DNA from: Gillisella vitis | GTDB taxonomy: Bacteria > Pseudomonadota > Alphaproteobacteria > Rhizobiales > Rhizobiaceae | Direction of reading: 5' to 3' | DNA length: 64,000 nucleotides | NCBI RefSeq assembly: GCF_021559775.1 | Contig: NZ_CP056047.1 | Coordinates: 1,116,001-1,180,000 of the forward strand | Part shown: piece after piece, positions 1 through 8,951 of the stretch | How the letters are laid out: the number at the start of each line of letters is the position of its first letter | How positions within the stretch are numbered: position 1 is the first letter of the stretch | The notes under the pieces: model-generated | The model's input: the letters and a program-made list of their open reading frames with translations, nothing else | Told to the model about the DNA's origin: nothing | Database searches by the model: none | Translations under genes and position numbers: made by a program

Positions 1-347
1 ACCTCGACCAGTTCGGCACCCAGTAGCCGCAATGCGTCCTTCTTTTCCTGGCTCTGGGTTTCCGGAATGACGATCACGGTGCGGTAGCCAAGCGCCTTGG
101 CGACCAGGGTCAGTCCGATACCGGTATTACCGGCTGTACCCTCGACAATCACGCCGCCAGGCCGCAGCAATCCGCGCCGTTCGGCATCGCGGATAATGTA
201 GAGCGCGGCACGGTCCTTGACGGACTGGCCGGGATTGAGAAACTCGGCCTTGCCCAAAATGGTGCAGCCGGTTGCCTGCGAAGCGGCTTTCAGCCGGATC
301 AGCGGCGTGTTGCCGATGGCGTCTAGAACGGAGGGGTGGAATGCCAT
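1..347 (-). CDS. cysK: Cysteine synthase (O-acetylserine sulfhydrylase), 3' end cut by window
   Basis: Makes L-cysteine from O-acetylserine and sulfide in the cytoplasm, using PLP. About 115 N-terminal residues are visible, starting [19 protein letters not shown]. The PLP-lysine context [10 protein letters not shown] and the substrate loop [11 protein letters not shown] are both present and typical of the family. The gene reads leftward and its C-terminal two thirds lie outside the window. CysK and the closely related CysM/cystathionine beta-synthase-like enzymes are not fully separable from this part; the overall fit is to cysteine synthase A. The next gene, photolyase, is on the same strand about 145 bp upstream and probably separate. 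Confidence 0.85.
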   Translation of the reverse strand, partial: MAFHPSVLDAIGNTPLIRLKAASQATGCTILGKAEFLNPGQSVKDRAALYIIRDAERRGLLRPGGVIVEGTAGNTGIGLTLVAKALGYRTVIVIPETQSQEKKDALRLLGAELVE

Positions 348-491
348 GAGCGCACTTTCTGTTTCCCGAACAATAGAAAGTGTGTTTTCGGTCTACAAGC
401 CCTGCATGACAAGAAATGCAATTTCTTGCTGTGGCATCAACCCGGAAAACCTTGCCTCAGTATGTGGGTAAAGCGTCCGTGCACCTGTTAT

Positions 492-1943
492 TCAGTCCGG
501 CGAGCCGGTTGATTTATAAGCCTCAAGGGCCACGGCTCTGGCTCTTTTGTGATCTACCAGTGGCGCTGGATAGGTTTTGCCAAGCATAATCCCCGCCTTT
601 TCCAACAGGGGGGCGGGGGCTTCGAATGGGCGATGGATCAGGTTGTTTGGCAGTTTTGCCAGCTCTGGCACGAATTGGCGGATATAGTCGCCGTCCGGAT
701 CGAATTTCTCACTCTGGGTGACCGGGTTGAAAATCCGGAAAAACGGTGAGGCATCGGCGCCGGAGCCAGCCACCCATTGCCAGCTGGCGGCGTTTGAGGC
801 CGGATCGGCATCGACCAAGGTGTAACGAAACCAGGCTTCGCCTTCGCGCCAGTCGATCATCAGGTCCTTGATCAGAAAGGAAGCGACAATCATCCGCACA
901 CGATTGTGCATGACACCATGTCGCCAAAGCTGGCGCATGCCTGCATCGACGATCGGATAGCCAGTCTGGCCCCGCTGCCAGGCAGATAGAAATGCCGCGT
1001 TCTTCTTCCAGGGGAAGTCATTGAAGCGGTCGTTCCAGTTCTGGCTGGCCAGATCGGCAAAGTGAAACAGCAGATGGTAGGAAAATTCCCGCCAGACCAG
1101 CTCTTTTCGAAAATGCACATAGTCGTCGGTGGACACATCATCGCCAAGGCCGATGGTTGCATGCCAGATACGCGCCGGAGAAATCTCCCCGAGCGCCAGA
1201 TGTGGCGACAGGCCGGATGTATGGGGTTGGGCGGGGAAATCCCGCTGCGTGCGGTAGCCTTTGAGGCCATGATCGATAAACTGGCTCAGTTTGTCCTGAG
1301 CGCCGGGCTCTCCCGGAGTCCAGATTTCCGAAAACTCCTTTGCCCAATCCGGCTTGGTCGGCAGCAGTTGCCAGTCTTCCAACCGGTCGCTATCCGGCCA
1401 ATGGGCAGGGTTGTGCAAGGTCCTGGGTCTCTCGACGGGCGGCGGTGGATCGCCCTGTTTTTCAAGAGCTCGCCAGAAGGGTGTGTAGACACGGAAAGGC
1501 CCGCCGCTCCCGGTTTTCACCTTCGACGGTTCATGCAGCAGGAAGCCGGCATGGCTAGTGGCTTCAAGCCCGTCGCTGCGCAGAGCGGCTTTCAGCTCCG
1601 CATCGATGGCCATGCCGGACGGATCGTAACGGCGATTCCAGTGGACGGCTTTGGCGCCGGTTTCCTCAATCAGATGGCGCAGGACCTGGCCCGGTGGGCC
1701 GTTGCGAAGAACCAATCGGCTGCCGTAGGATTGAAGTGACTGGTCGAGGCTGACGAGGGAGTGATGCAGCCACCAGGCCTGTGCCGGACCGAGGGGCCCG
1801 GTGTCCATCTCCTCGGGCTCAAGGATATAGAGGGGGATGATCGGGGCAGAGGTCTGCAATGCCGCCAGAAGCGCCCTGTTGTCATCGAGACGCAGATCCT
1901 TGCGGAACCACAGGATGGTTGGACTAGGGTGGGCATTTGGCAT
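492..1943 (-). CDS. phrB: Deoxyribodipyrimidine photolyase
   Basis: Light-driven repair of cyclobutane pyrimidine dimers. At 483 residues it has the usual size of a class I CPD photolyase/cryptochrome. The N-terminal Rossmann-like antenna domain begins TILWFRKDLRLDDNRAL, and the C-terminal FAD-binding helical domain carries WREFSYHLLFHF, GMRQLWRHGVMHNRVRM and the NAASWQWVAGSGADA segment with the tryptophan-rich context typical of the family. The start at MPNAHPSPTILWF places the first beta strand where homologues have it. No partner genes sit beside it. A cryptochrome-like function cannot be excluded from sequence alone, but the match is to bona fide repair enzymes. Confidence 0.9.
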   Translation of the reverse strand: MPNAHPSPTILWFRKDLRLDDNRALLAALQTSAPIIPLYILEPEEMDTGPLGPAQAWWLHHSLVSLDQSLQSYGSRLVLRNGPPGQVLRHLIEETGAKAVHWNRRYDPSGMAIDAELKAALRSDGLEATSHAGFLLHEPSKVKTGSGGPFRVYTPFWRALEKQGDPPPPVERPRTLHNPAHWPDSDRLEDWQLLPTKPDWAKEFSEIWTPGEPGAQDKLSQFIDHGLKGYRTQRDFPAQPHTSGLSPHLALGEISPARIWHATIGLGDDVSTDDYVHFRKELVWREFSYHLLFHFADLASQNWNDRFNDFPWKKNAAFLSAWQRGQTGYPIVDAGMRQLWRHGVMHNRVRMIVASFLIKDLMIDWREGEAWFRYTLVDADPASNAASWQWVAGSGADASPFFRIFNPVTQSEKFDPDGDYIRQFVPELAKLPNNLIHRPFEAPAPLLEKAGIMLGKTYPAPLVDHKRARAVALEAYKSTGSPD

Positions 1944-2020
1944 GGCAGCTCGCTAAGGCAGGAGTAACCTATACCATTACGCTGGGCGAAAGGTGTTGGA
2001 TCAATCTTTGCTGTGTTTAG

Positions 2021-2062
2021 AGCATCGTTCAGAAAACCGGTTCGCCTTTCGCCGCCGATGCT
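2021..2062. repeat. REP-like palindromic intergenic element
   Basis: Outer arms AGCATCG and CGATGCT bracket a centre containing AAAACCGGTT. This is the style of the short palindromic repeats that are scattered between genes in Rhizobiaceae. A second, cleaner copy is at 38588-38620 and a half copy ends near 8943. It lies between the photolyase start and the next gene's stop. Confidence 0.5.
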
Positions 2063-2287
2063 TTAGGCGCCACCCGCTCTGCCGGCCTGCCGGTTTTGCT
2101 CCTGGCGGATCATCTGCATGATCTGGGTCGCGCTTTCGCGCACGTAAAGCATATGGAGTTTTTCCGCCACAGGCGCCGTGGTGAGCAAGCTGGTATATTT
2201 TTCTCGTTCATACCAGCGAAAATCAACGACATTGTCCATATTGACGAAGAAGGGAAACCCGTCGCCGTCATGCAGTTCAAGCCACAT
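2063..2287 (-). CDS. Conserved small hypothetical protein
   Basis: Encodes 74 residues beginning MWLELHDGDGFPFFVNMDNV. I do not recognise a named domain. The N-terminal half looks like a small beta fold (alternating hydrophobics, HDGDGFPFFVNMDNVVDFRW); the C-terminal half is helical and rich in Gln and Arg (SATQIMQMIRQEQNRQAGR). The codon usage looks like that of its neighbours, which argues that it is real. There is no signal peptide or membrane segment. It faces no obvious partner: the M23 peptidase upstream is 166 bp away. Confidence 0.55.
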   Translation of the reverse strand: MWLELHDGDGFPFFVNMDNVVDFRWYEREKYTSLLTTAPVAEKLHMLYVRESATQIMQMIRQEQNRQAGRAGGA

Positions 2288-2453
2288 AGTACCGTTCCGC
2301 TTTGTCTGTTGAGCTGCTTTGTTTGCAACTCGGTCCCCTGACTAATCCTTGTATCTGCAGATATGCAGTAACAGACATTTATGAATAACGGGTTGCCTTG
2401 GTAAGTCCTGCCAATCTCATAGCCCGTTACGAGAGTCCTCCTGATGTGAGGGC

Positions 2454-3746
2454 TTACTCAATAAATGGCTTCAGTGTCATTCCGGAAGCCAGAAAGCTCA
2501 TCGGATTGATCGGGTTGCCGTTCTTGCGAATTTCATAATGCAGGTGTGGCCCGGTGGAGCGCCCGGTCGATCCGGAAAGGCCAATCAACTGGCCGACCTC
2601 GATCTTTTCGCCCGGACGAACGAGGATTTTCGACATATGGCCGTAACGGGTGGACAGTCCCTGGCCATGGTCGATTTCCACCATATTTCCATAGCCGCCC
2701 GTCGGTCCGGCCGTAATGACGGTTCCAGCACCGGCACTTTTGACGGGAGAGCCATTTGTTGCGCGGAAATCTATGCCGGTATGCATGGCCAGCCGTCCAA
2801 GCAGCGGGTCAGGGCGGTTGCCGAACGGGCTGGTGATTTCGCGGGTGGCGGCAGGGTTGGAAAAAGGCATGTCCTTTGCCGTCTCGCGGGCGGCATCCAG
2901 GCGATTGAGGGCGCTGTCCAACCCGTCGAGACTGGTATCGAACCCGAGCTTGGGGTCGGCATCGACCAGGGGGCCACCCATTCCGTCCTTGCCAGCATCA
3001 GGCGTGTCGATCCGGATGCCATTGTCGGTCAAGACCTGCTCGATGGTGTTGGCCTTGTCGCTCGCCTCGGCGGTCAGTGCATGGATGCTTGATTTCTGTT
3101 GTTGTTCGATGGATTTCAGCGACAGCGTCACGTTGCGAAAAACCCGGTCCGCCCGGTCGGCGCCGCTTTCATGGGCAGGCATAAAGCCCAATGCCGGACC
3201 ATCGCTTTCCTGTGTGTCTGCGGGGCCGGTATGGAGCATCCGATTCAGGGCGGCCAGTGCATTGCCCTTACCCACAGGTGCGACGGACGCGGATTTATCC
3301 GGCATCACAGGCGCTGAAGGCTCATTCGGCGTCAGGCCGGATTCCTCTGCACGGTCCAGAAGCGATCCAAGCTTGCCGGAACGGGCAGAAAGCGCCATCT
3401 GCTTTTCGAGCAGGGTTTGAAGCTTTTCCTCCACCACCTGCTGGTCCAGCAATTGCCGGGACGTGACCCGGTCGACCTGGGCACGCAAGGCGGAAATCCG
3501 GTCTTCGTAATCGTGCTGCAAATGCGCCTGGCGGGCCATGGAGGCTCCGATAAGATTATCGCGCATGATGAGATAAGAGGTCGCGCCGAGATAGCCAACC
3601 ACGCCGGCCACCACCAGGCAAAGACCTGCACCTGCCATCCACGGACGCAGGGTCATATGGCGAATGGTTTCCCCGGATGCGAGGATAAGGACATGCTGTT
3701 GGCGCTGACGTTTGCTGAAGCCTTTGCGGCTGCGTGTCTTCATCAT
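2454..3746 (-). CDS. Membrane-anchored M23 family metallopeptidase
   Basis: Probable periplasmic murein endopeptidase or an activator of one. A basic cytoplasmic N-terminus (KTRSRKGFSKRQRQQH) is followed by one membrane segment (GAGLCLVVAGVVGYLGATSYL), a long Gln/Arg-rich coiled-coil stretch, and a C-terminal LytM/M23 domain. That domain has the metal-binding HTGIDF and HLHYEI motifs, so it should be catalytically competent. I chose the start at 3746 (MMKTRSRK) because a GAGG ribosome site lies about 7 bases upstream; an ATG five codons earlier (3761) is also possible. The gene stands alone. Rhizobial paralogues act in division or polar growth, but that role is inference here. Confidence 0.85.
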   Translation of the reverse strand: MMKTRSRKGFSKRQRQQHVLILASGETIRHMTLRPWMAGAGLCLVVAGVVGYLGATSYLIMRDNLIGASMARQAHLQHDYEDRISALRAQVDRVTSRQLLDQQVVEEKLQTLLEKQMALSARSGKLGSLLDRAEESGLTPNEPSAPVMPDKSASVAPVGKGNALAALNRMLHTGPADTQESDGPALGFMPAHESGADRADRVFRNVTLSLKSIEQQQKSSIHALTAEASDKANTIEQVLTDNGIRIDTPDAGKDGMGGPLVDADPKLGFDTSLDGLDSALNRLDAARETAKDMPFSNPAATREITSPFGNRPDPLLGRLAMHTGIDFRATNGSPVKSAGAGTVITAGPTGGYGNMVEIDHGQGLSTRYGHMSKILVRPGEKIEVGQLIGLSGSTGRSTGPHLHYEIRKNGNPINPMSFLASGMTLKPFIE

Positions 3747-3886
3747 GTCGACCTCGCGCATCGTTACAGCCGCTGCGCATTGCGCATGGCCAAACTGTAA
3801 CTTCTGATCCAGATTGCAGACCCGATTCTGTCGAGGTGATTACATCCTGTTAAGGTTAACAAAATGTTGCTTATGGCCGAGATGTT

Positions 3887-4720
3887 TCAAGCGTGGCTGA
3901 TGGAGGAAAGCACCCGATAAAAGGAGGGCGTCAGCCCGGCTTCGGCCCGGGCAATGTCGTTGAACGGTGCTTTCAGCGCCCCCCGGAAATTGGCGCGCAC
4001 CAATTGCTGGAAGGTTTTGGCCGGGTCGCGTTTTTCGCGGGCGCAGAGAAAGCGAAACCATTTGGCGCCGACGGCGACATGGCCTTTCTCATCGTCGTAA
4101 ATCACCTTCAAGACGTCCGCGCTCTCGATATCGCCGGTCTCGCGCATTTTTTCCTGAAGGGAAGGGGTCACATCCAGTCCGCGCGCCTCAAGAATGAGCG
4201 GCACCACGGCTAGCCGGGCTGTCAGATCGGTGCGGGTGCTATGGGCGGCCTGCCAAAGTCCATCATGGGCTGGCATATCGCCATAATCGGCCCCGAGCGC
4301 CCGGAGCCGGTCGCGCACCAAGCCGAAATGCTTCGCTTCTTCAAAGGCAACCTGCATCCAGCCGTCGAAAAACGAATGTGGCACTGGTTCGCTGGCAAAG
4401 CGGGCAACAATATCCAGCGCGAGATCCACGGCATTCAACTCGATATGGGCCAGTGAATGCAGCATGGCGATCCGGCCCTTCAGCGTGTGCAGCGACCGTT
4501 TTTCCGTGGCTTTCGGCGGCACCAGAACTGGATTGGCGGGACGCCCCGGACGATCCGGCAGCGGCGGATCGAGCGGCGAGCGCAGCGATAGAGTCCGGCC
4601 ATGCCAGCGGCGGGCGGTTTCCTGCGCAAGACCAGTTTTTTCATCAAGGTCGGTTGCGGCGATTGCCATCGTCGCACCCGCTCTCAGGGATTTTATCATG
4701 CTATGAGACATGCTTGGCAT
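3887..4720 (-). CDS. Ferritin-like DUF455 family protein
   Basis: Member of a ferritin-like four-helix family. Recurrent Glu and His residues fit a di-iron site: SLAHIELNAVDLALD, FEEAKHF and YDDEKGHVAVG. Its substrate is not known to me. At 277 residues it has the usual family length. The start is uncertain: ATGs at 4720, 4699 and 4669 all lie upstream of the conserved helix and none has a strong ribosome site. The bcp gene lies downstream on the same strand, 122 bp from it, with an imperfect palindrome between them; co-transcription is possible but unproven. Confidence 0.75.
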   Translation of the reverse strand: MPSMSHSMIKSLRAGATMAIAATDLDEKTGLAQETARRWHGRTLSLRSPLDPPLPDRPGRPANPVLVPPKATEKRSLHTLKGRIAMLHSLAHIELNAVDLALDIVARFASEPVPHSFFDGWMQVAFEEAKHFGLVRDRLRALGADYGDMPAHDGLWQAAHSTRTDLTARLAVVPLILEARGLDVTPSLQEKMRETGDIESADVLKVIYDDEKGHVAVGAKWFRFLCAREKRDPAKTFQQLVRANFRGALKAPFNDIARAEAGLTPSFYRVLSSISHA

Positions 4721-4770
4721 TTATTGCATAATTTCTGAAATCTCTATCGATTTCGGGCGAAATATTCCAG

Positions 4771-5244
4771 CTACGCTGCTTTGTCTTTTACGGCTTGCAG
4801 CACCGCCTCAGCATGACCAGGGACTTTCACCTTGCGCCAGACGCCTGCGATCCGGCCATCGGCATCGATCAGGAAGGTGCTGCGCTCGACCCCCATATAG
4901 GTCTTGCCATACATGCTTTTTTCCTTCCACACGCCGTAGGCTTCCAGCGTGGTCTTCTCCTCGTCCGAGCCGAGCATGACGGCAAGTCCGTGTTTGGCGA
5001 CGAATTTATCGTGGCTTTTCACCGTATCAGGAGAAATGCCGATGATAACAGCACCGGAACTCTCGAATTCCGGTGTCAGGGATGTGAAGGACGTGGCTTC
5101 TACGGTGCAGCCGCTGGTATCGTCCTTGGGATAAAAATAGACAACCACCTGCTTGCCCTTGAAGGAAGAGAGGCTCACCGTGCCACCGCCATCGCGCGGT
5201 AGCGTGAAATCCGGAGCCATGTCCCCAATCGACAATTCCGCCAT
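4771..5244 (-). CDS. bcp: Thioredoxin-dependent peroxiredoxin, Bcp type
   Basis: Reduces hydrogen peroxide and organic peroxides in the cytoplasm. At 157 residues it starts MAELSIGDMAPDFTLP and contains YFYPKDDTSGCTVEA, with the peroxidatic cysteine at residue 46. This is the only cysteine in the protein. The resolving cysteine found five residues later in many Bcp proteins is replaced, so it should work as a one-Cys enzyme that needs an outside thiol. The usual TPGC motif is TSGC here. The downstream signature GVERSTFLIDADGRI is typical. Confidence 0.9.
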   Translation of the reverse strand: MAELSIGDMAPDFTLPRDGGGTVSLSSFKGKQVVVYFYPKDDTSGCTVEATSFTSLTPEFESSGAVIIGISPDTVKSHDKFVAKHGLAVMLGSDEEKTTLEAYGVWKEKSMYGKTYMGVERSTFLIDADGRIAGVWRKVKVPGHAEAVLQAVKDKAA

Positions 5245-5371
5245 GCTGATACCTTTCTTTTGCCCGGTTTGTGGAAATATAAGGCCGGGACGGATATATA
5301 GCGCAGATGACGCGCGTCCAGTGTAATGAATTTGCCATCAGAATTCTGTTTGCTGCGCGCAGTCAAGGCAG

Positions 5372-8300
5372 ATGTCGAATTCGGTCATTCATTGGAATCA
5401 TAAGGTTGCCGGTGCGCTAACAGCCCGTCGAACTTCAGGAAATATCGGAGATACAGGCCAAGGCATGGGAGAAATCCGGGGCGAGAAAATCCGTTTTCGC
5501 AAAGGCGACATTGTTGCCCTCGAGACCTTGCCGTCCTCGCAGGTCGATGATCCCTTGATTGTGCACTGCCCGCGCCGACGTGGCCCTCTGACCAGATTGA
5601 TGCGGTTTGGGGCCTATATCGTCCTGTCGCTGATGGCCATGCTGGGGGCGGCGGCCATTGCGATTGAAACCGGTACGCTGGACCAGGCCCTGTCGACCGG
5701 TGCGCGCGCCGCTTTTCAATCTGCGATTGGCGACGACCTGAAAGCCGATATCGACCAGACCTCCATCCGTCTTTCCAAGAATTTGCATCTGGCGGTCGCC
5801 GCGCAGAATGTCACCCTGACCGATCCGAAGACCCAGCAGGTGGTCTCCAAAGCCGGCGACGTCAAACTGGTCATCGATCCGATCTCGCTGCTGATGGGGC
5901 GGGTTTCCGTGACCGAAATCGACGTGACTGGCATCGATTTCGATAGTTCACGGCTGTTGCAGGGCGGCGATCTGGATCTTGCTACGCTGCGGATCGACAA
6001 GTTTCCGGCGTTCATGGAGACGATGTTCGGCAATCTCGACGATGTACATGGCTTCATTGTCCGGGGAGGTCTGGATCGGCTGCGCCTTGGGGGCATTACC
6101 TTGCCTGCCAAAAATGGAATTGGTCAGCCGGTTGATGTGCAGGTCAACGATCTGACATTGACACGCAGGAAGGACGATTCGCTTGCCATCGAGGGTGAGA
6201 CGTCTATCAACGGCAAGGTCAGCACGATCTCCGCCGAGGCGATGACTGACGGAGCCCGCACCACGTCGTTGACAGCAACGGTGACGGATCTGATCGCCAC
6301 GCCCTTCCTGATCAAGCGCACGCCCACAGGGGTCTGGCGGGACGGGGCCGATACCAGCATCAATATCGATTTCTATGCCTTGCGGCAGTCACAAAGCCAG
6401 AAGCCGGCTCTCTCGGCGCGATTGCGGACGGAAAACGGCATCCTCTACGTCGATGGTGACAAGCAGGACCTGACGCGGGCCGACATCAATCTCGCCTATG
6501 ATTTTGACAAGCTGACGGCGGAAATCCGGCCCTCTGAGGTGGATTTCGGCCCGACCCATGTGCCGTTTTCCGGCGGGTTCATCGATCTTGACCGGTTGCA
6601 GTCAGTGCCGGGCGATGCCCAGGGTATCGGCATCGACCTGCTGGTCGATCAGGGCACGGCTTCGGTGGAATCGTCGGGAGAGCAGCCGTTTCCGTTTTCT
6701 CTCAAGGCCTTTGGACAATTCATTCCCAGCCAGCGTCATTTGACATTTAGCGAGTTGGCGGTGTCGACGCCGCATGGCAGCATGCAAGCCACGCTCAATG
6801 TTCAGTTTGGCAACGCCTCGCCGGAAATCCGTTTCAACGGCAAACTGTTCGAGATGCGCACCGCCATGGTCAAGCAGCTCTGGCCCTATTGGATGGCCAT
6901 GAAGCCACGCACCTGGGTACAGGCCAATCTGTTCGGCGGCACGATCAGCAATGCCTCGATTGATGTGCTCATTCCTGCCGGGCGGATGAAACCTATACCC
7001 CAGCCCCTGGATCTGGGGCCTGACGAGCTGAAAATCGCTTTCGATATCAGCGGCGCGCGAATGAACGTCACAGGCGATCTGCCGCCGATTCGTGATCTTG
7101 CCGGGCATTTCGACCTGACAGGGCCGGATCTGGAAGTGCGTATCGATGGCGGCACGTCCTATTTCCCCTCGGGACGCAAGGTCAAGTTGGATAAAGGCAC
7201 ATTTGCAATCGCCAATACCTACAAGAAGCCGTTGATGGCCAATATCGCCGTTTCCGTTAGCGGCCCGGCTGATGCCATGGCGGAACTTGCGACATTCAAG
7301 CCCATGCAAGCCTTGCAACGCACGGAATTCGTGCCGGAGGATTTTGCAGGCGAAATCAAGGCTGATGTTCAGCTCTATGGCGGCATCATCGCCGATCAGA
7401 AACCTCCACCGGAAGTGTGGAAGGCCTCGCTGGATATGAAGGGGGTCGATCTCAAGCGGCCCTATATGGACAAGAAGATCACCGGCTTCGATGGTACGCT
7501 GGTGGTCGATCCGCAAAATGCCGTCTTGCAAGGGGACGCCCAGATCGATGGCGTGCCGGTGGAGATCGACTTCTCTCAGCCGGTTGACCGCGGTTCCAAT
7601 AGAGCGCCCAGCTGGACGGTGAAAGGACAGCTGAATGACAGCCAGCGCGCCAAGCTCGTGCCGGGCCTTGGCGACATTGTTGGTGGCACCATCGATTTGG
7701 AAGTGTCGCGCCTTGATGACAATCGCCAACTGGTGAAAAGCGACCTGTCGCGTGCGACTTTGAACGTCCCGGTTATTGGCTGGACCAAGGGTTCCGGCAT
7801 TCCCGCCAAGGTGTCGATGGAATTGCAGGACAAGTCCGGCCTGTTCATGCTCGACAAGTTCAATCTCGACGGCGACGGGTTCGGGGCGACTGGCAAGCTT
7901 GTGGTATCCAAAACCAATGGATTGGTTGGGGCGGACCTCGACCATGTCAAACTGGCCTCCGCCGATGATTTCGGCCTTTCGGTTCAGGTCAACAAGGGTG
8001 TCATCAACGCAAAGGTCAGTGGTAGCAGTGTTGATGGCCGTGTTTTGCTGAAGAAGCTGAAATCCGGCAGCTCTTCCAATGGTGCGACTGGCGACGGTCG
8101 ATCGTCAAGCAATTCGACCGATGTCGATATAAGTGTCGATGTCGATAAGCTGATTGGCTTCAATGACGAAGCCCTTTCCGGCGTCAGGCTGGTCTATGGC
8201 TCTCGATCGGGGGCAATAACGGCGCTGAAAATGAGTGCCGTGACCGACACCGGCCAGGCGGTCGTCGTCCAGTCGGCCAAGGCTGGAAATGGCAATGAGA

Positions 8301-8890
8301 TATCGCTGATTTCCAGCGATGCAGGCACGTTGGTGCGGTTCGTCGATCTCTATAGCCATATGCGCGGCGGCATGCTGGATGTGAAAATCCGTGGCGATCT
8401 GAACAAGAACTGGATGGGCAATGTTGATCTGCGTAATTTCCGGGTCGAGAATGAGGATCGATTACAGAAAATCGTCACGACCCCAGCAACCGATGATGGC
8501 CGTAGCCTGAATACGGCGGTCAAACGTGACCTGGATGTCAGCTCGGAAAAATTCCAGCGGGCCTTTGCCCGGCTGATCTATCAGGACGGCGTGCTCAGGA
8601 CCGATAACGGCATTGTCCGGGGCGAACAGGTCGGCGCATCGTTCCAGGGCACCATCAAGGATACCAGGGGCCAGATGGAAATGACCGGGACATTCATGCC
8701 CGCCTATGGTCTCAATCGGCTGTTTGCGGAAGTGCCGATTATCGGTGCCATCCTTGGCAATGGCCGGGACCGTGGCCTTTTGGGCATTACCTTCAAGCTG
8801 AAAGGCCCGGTCGATGCCCCGCATCTGGTGGTGAACCCGCTATCGATCATCGCCCCCGGCATGTTCCGCCAGATCTTCGAATTCCAATAG
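5372..8890 (+). CDS. Large AsmA-like / DUF3971 envelope protein
   Basis: A 1172-residue inner-membrane-anchored protein of the AsmA/TamB/YhdP superfamily, whose members form long beta-groove bridges that carry phospholipids across the periplasm. After a basic, probably cytoplasmic N-terminus there is one membrane segment (AYIVLSLMAMLGAAAIAIETG), then the DUF3971 region and repetitive beta-strand sequence, and finally an AsmA-like C-terminal part (GRDRGLLGITFKLKGPVDAP). A second possible start is the ATG at 5465 (MGEIRGEKIRFRKGD). The gene is divergent from bcp. A lipid-transport role fits the Mla operon 7 kb away only in theme, not by linkage. Confidence 0.85.
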   Translation: MSNSVIHWNHKVAGALTARRTSGNIGDTGQGMGEIRGEKIRFRKGDIVALETLPSSQVDDPLIVHCPRRRGPLTRLMRFGAYIVLSLMAMLGAAAIAIETGTLDQALSTGARAAFQSAIGDDLKADIDQTSIRLSKNLHLAVAAQNVTLTDPKTQQVVSKAGDVKLVIDPISLLMGRVSVTEIDVTGIDFDSSRLLQGGDLDLATLRIDKFPAFMETMFGNLDDVHGFIVRGGLDRLRLGGITLPAKNGIGQPVDVQVNDLTLTRRKDDSLAIEGETSINGKVSTISAEAMTDGARTTSLTATVTDLIATPFLIKRTPTGVWRDGADTSINIDFYALRQSQSQKPALSARLRTENGILYVDGDKQDLTRADINLAYDFDKLTAEIRPSEVDFGPTHVPFSGGFIDLDRLQSVPGDAQGIGIDLLVDQGTASVESSGEQPFPFSLKAFGQFIPSQRHLTFSELAVSTPHGSMQATLNVQFGNASPEIRFNGKLFEMRTAMVKQLWPYWMAMKPRTWVQANLFGGTISNASIDVLIPAGRMKPIPQPLDLGPDELKIAFDISGARMNVTGDLPPIRDLAGHFDLTGPDLEVRIDGGTSYFPSGRKVKLDKGTFAIANTYKKPLMANIAVSVSGPADAMAELATFKPMQALQRTEFVPEDFAGEIKADVQLYGGIIADQKPPPEVWKASLDMKGVDLKRPYMDKKITGFDGTLVVDPQNAVLQGDAQIDGVPVEIDFSQPVDRGSNRAPSWTVKGQLNDSQRAKLVPGLGDIVGGTIDLEVSRLDDNRQLVKSDLSRATLNVPVIGWTKGSGIPAKVSMELQDKSGLFMLDKFNLDGDGFGATGKLVVSKTNGLVGADLDHVKLASADDFGLSVQVNKGVINAKVSGSSVDGRVLLKKLKSGSSSNGATGDGRSSSNSTDVDISVDVDKLIGFNDEALSGVRLVYGSRSGAITALKMSAVTDTGQAVVVQSAKAGNGNEISLISSDAGTLVRFVDLYSHMRGGMLDVKIRGDLNKNWMGNVDLRNFRVENEDRLQKIVTTPATDDGRSLNTAVKRDLDVSSEKFQRAFARLIYQDGVLRTDNGIVRGEQVGASFQGTIKDTRGQMEMTGTFMPAYGLNRLFAEVPIIGAILGNGRDRGLLGITFKLKGPVDAPHLVVNPLSIIAPGMFRQIFEFQ

Positions 8891-8891
8891 C

Positions 8892-8928
8892 CCGGTTTAT
8901 CCGCCCCATAGATCGGGTAAAAAACCGG
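8892..8928. terminator. Possible terminator after the AsmA-like gene
   Basis: CCGGTTT (8892-8898) pairs with AAACCGG (8922-8928) just past the stop codon. It is followed by TCGGTACGATGC, which matches one arm of the repeat at 38588-38620. The hairpin is imperfect and has no T-run on the plus strand. Confidence 0.35.
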
Positions 8929-8951
8929 AATCGGTACGATGCTGAAGAAGC

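Noticed and set aside
1062..1739. Long open frame on the plus strand across the photolyase gene
   Set aside because: It lies antisense to a gene with clear photolyase motifs and shows no domain of its own; such frames are common in GC-rich DNA.
6602..7945. 447-codon open frame on the minus strand inside the AsmA-like gene
   Set aside because: It is antisense to an unbroken 1172-codon gene of a known family and has a His/Arg/Gly-rich composition typical of shadow frames.
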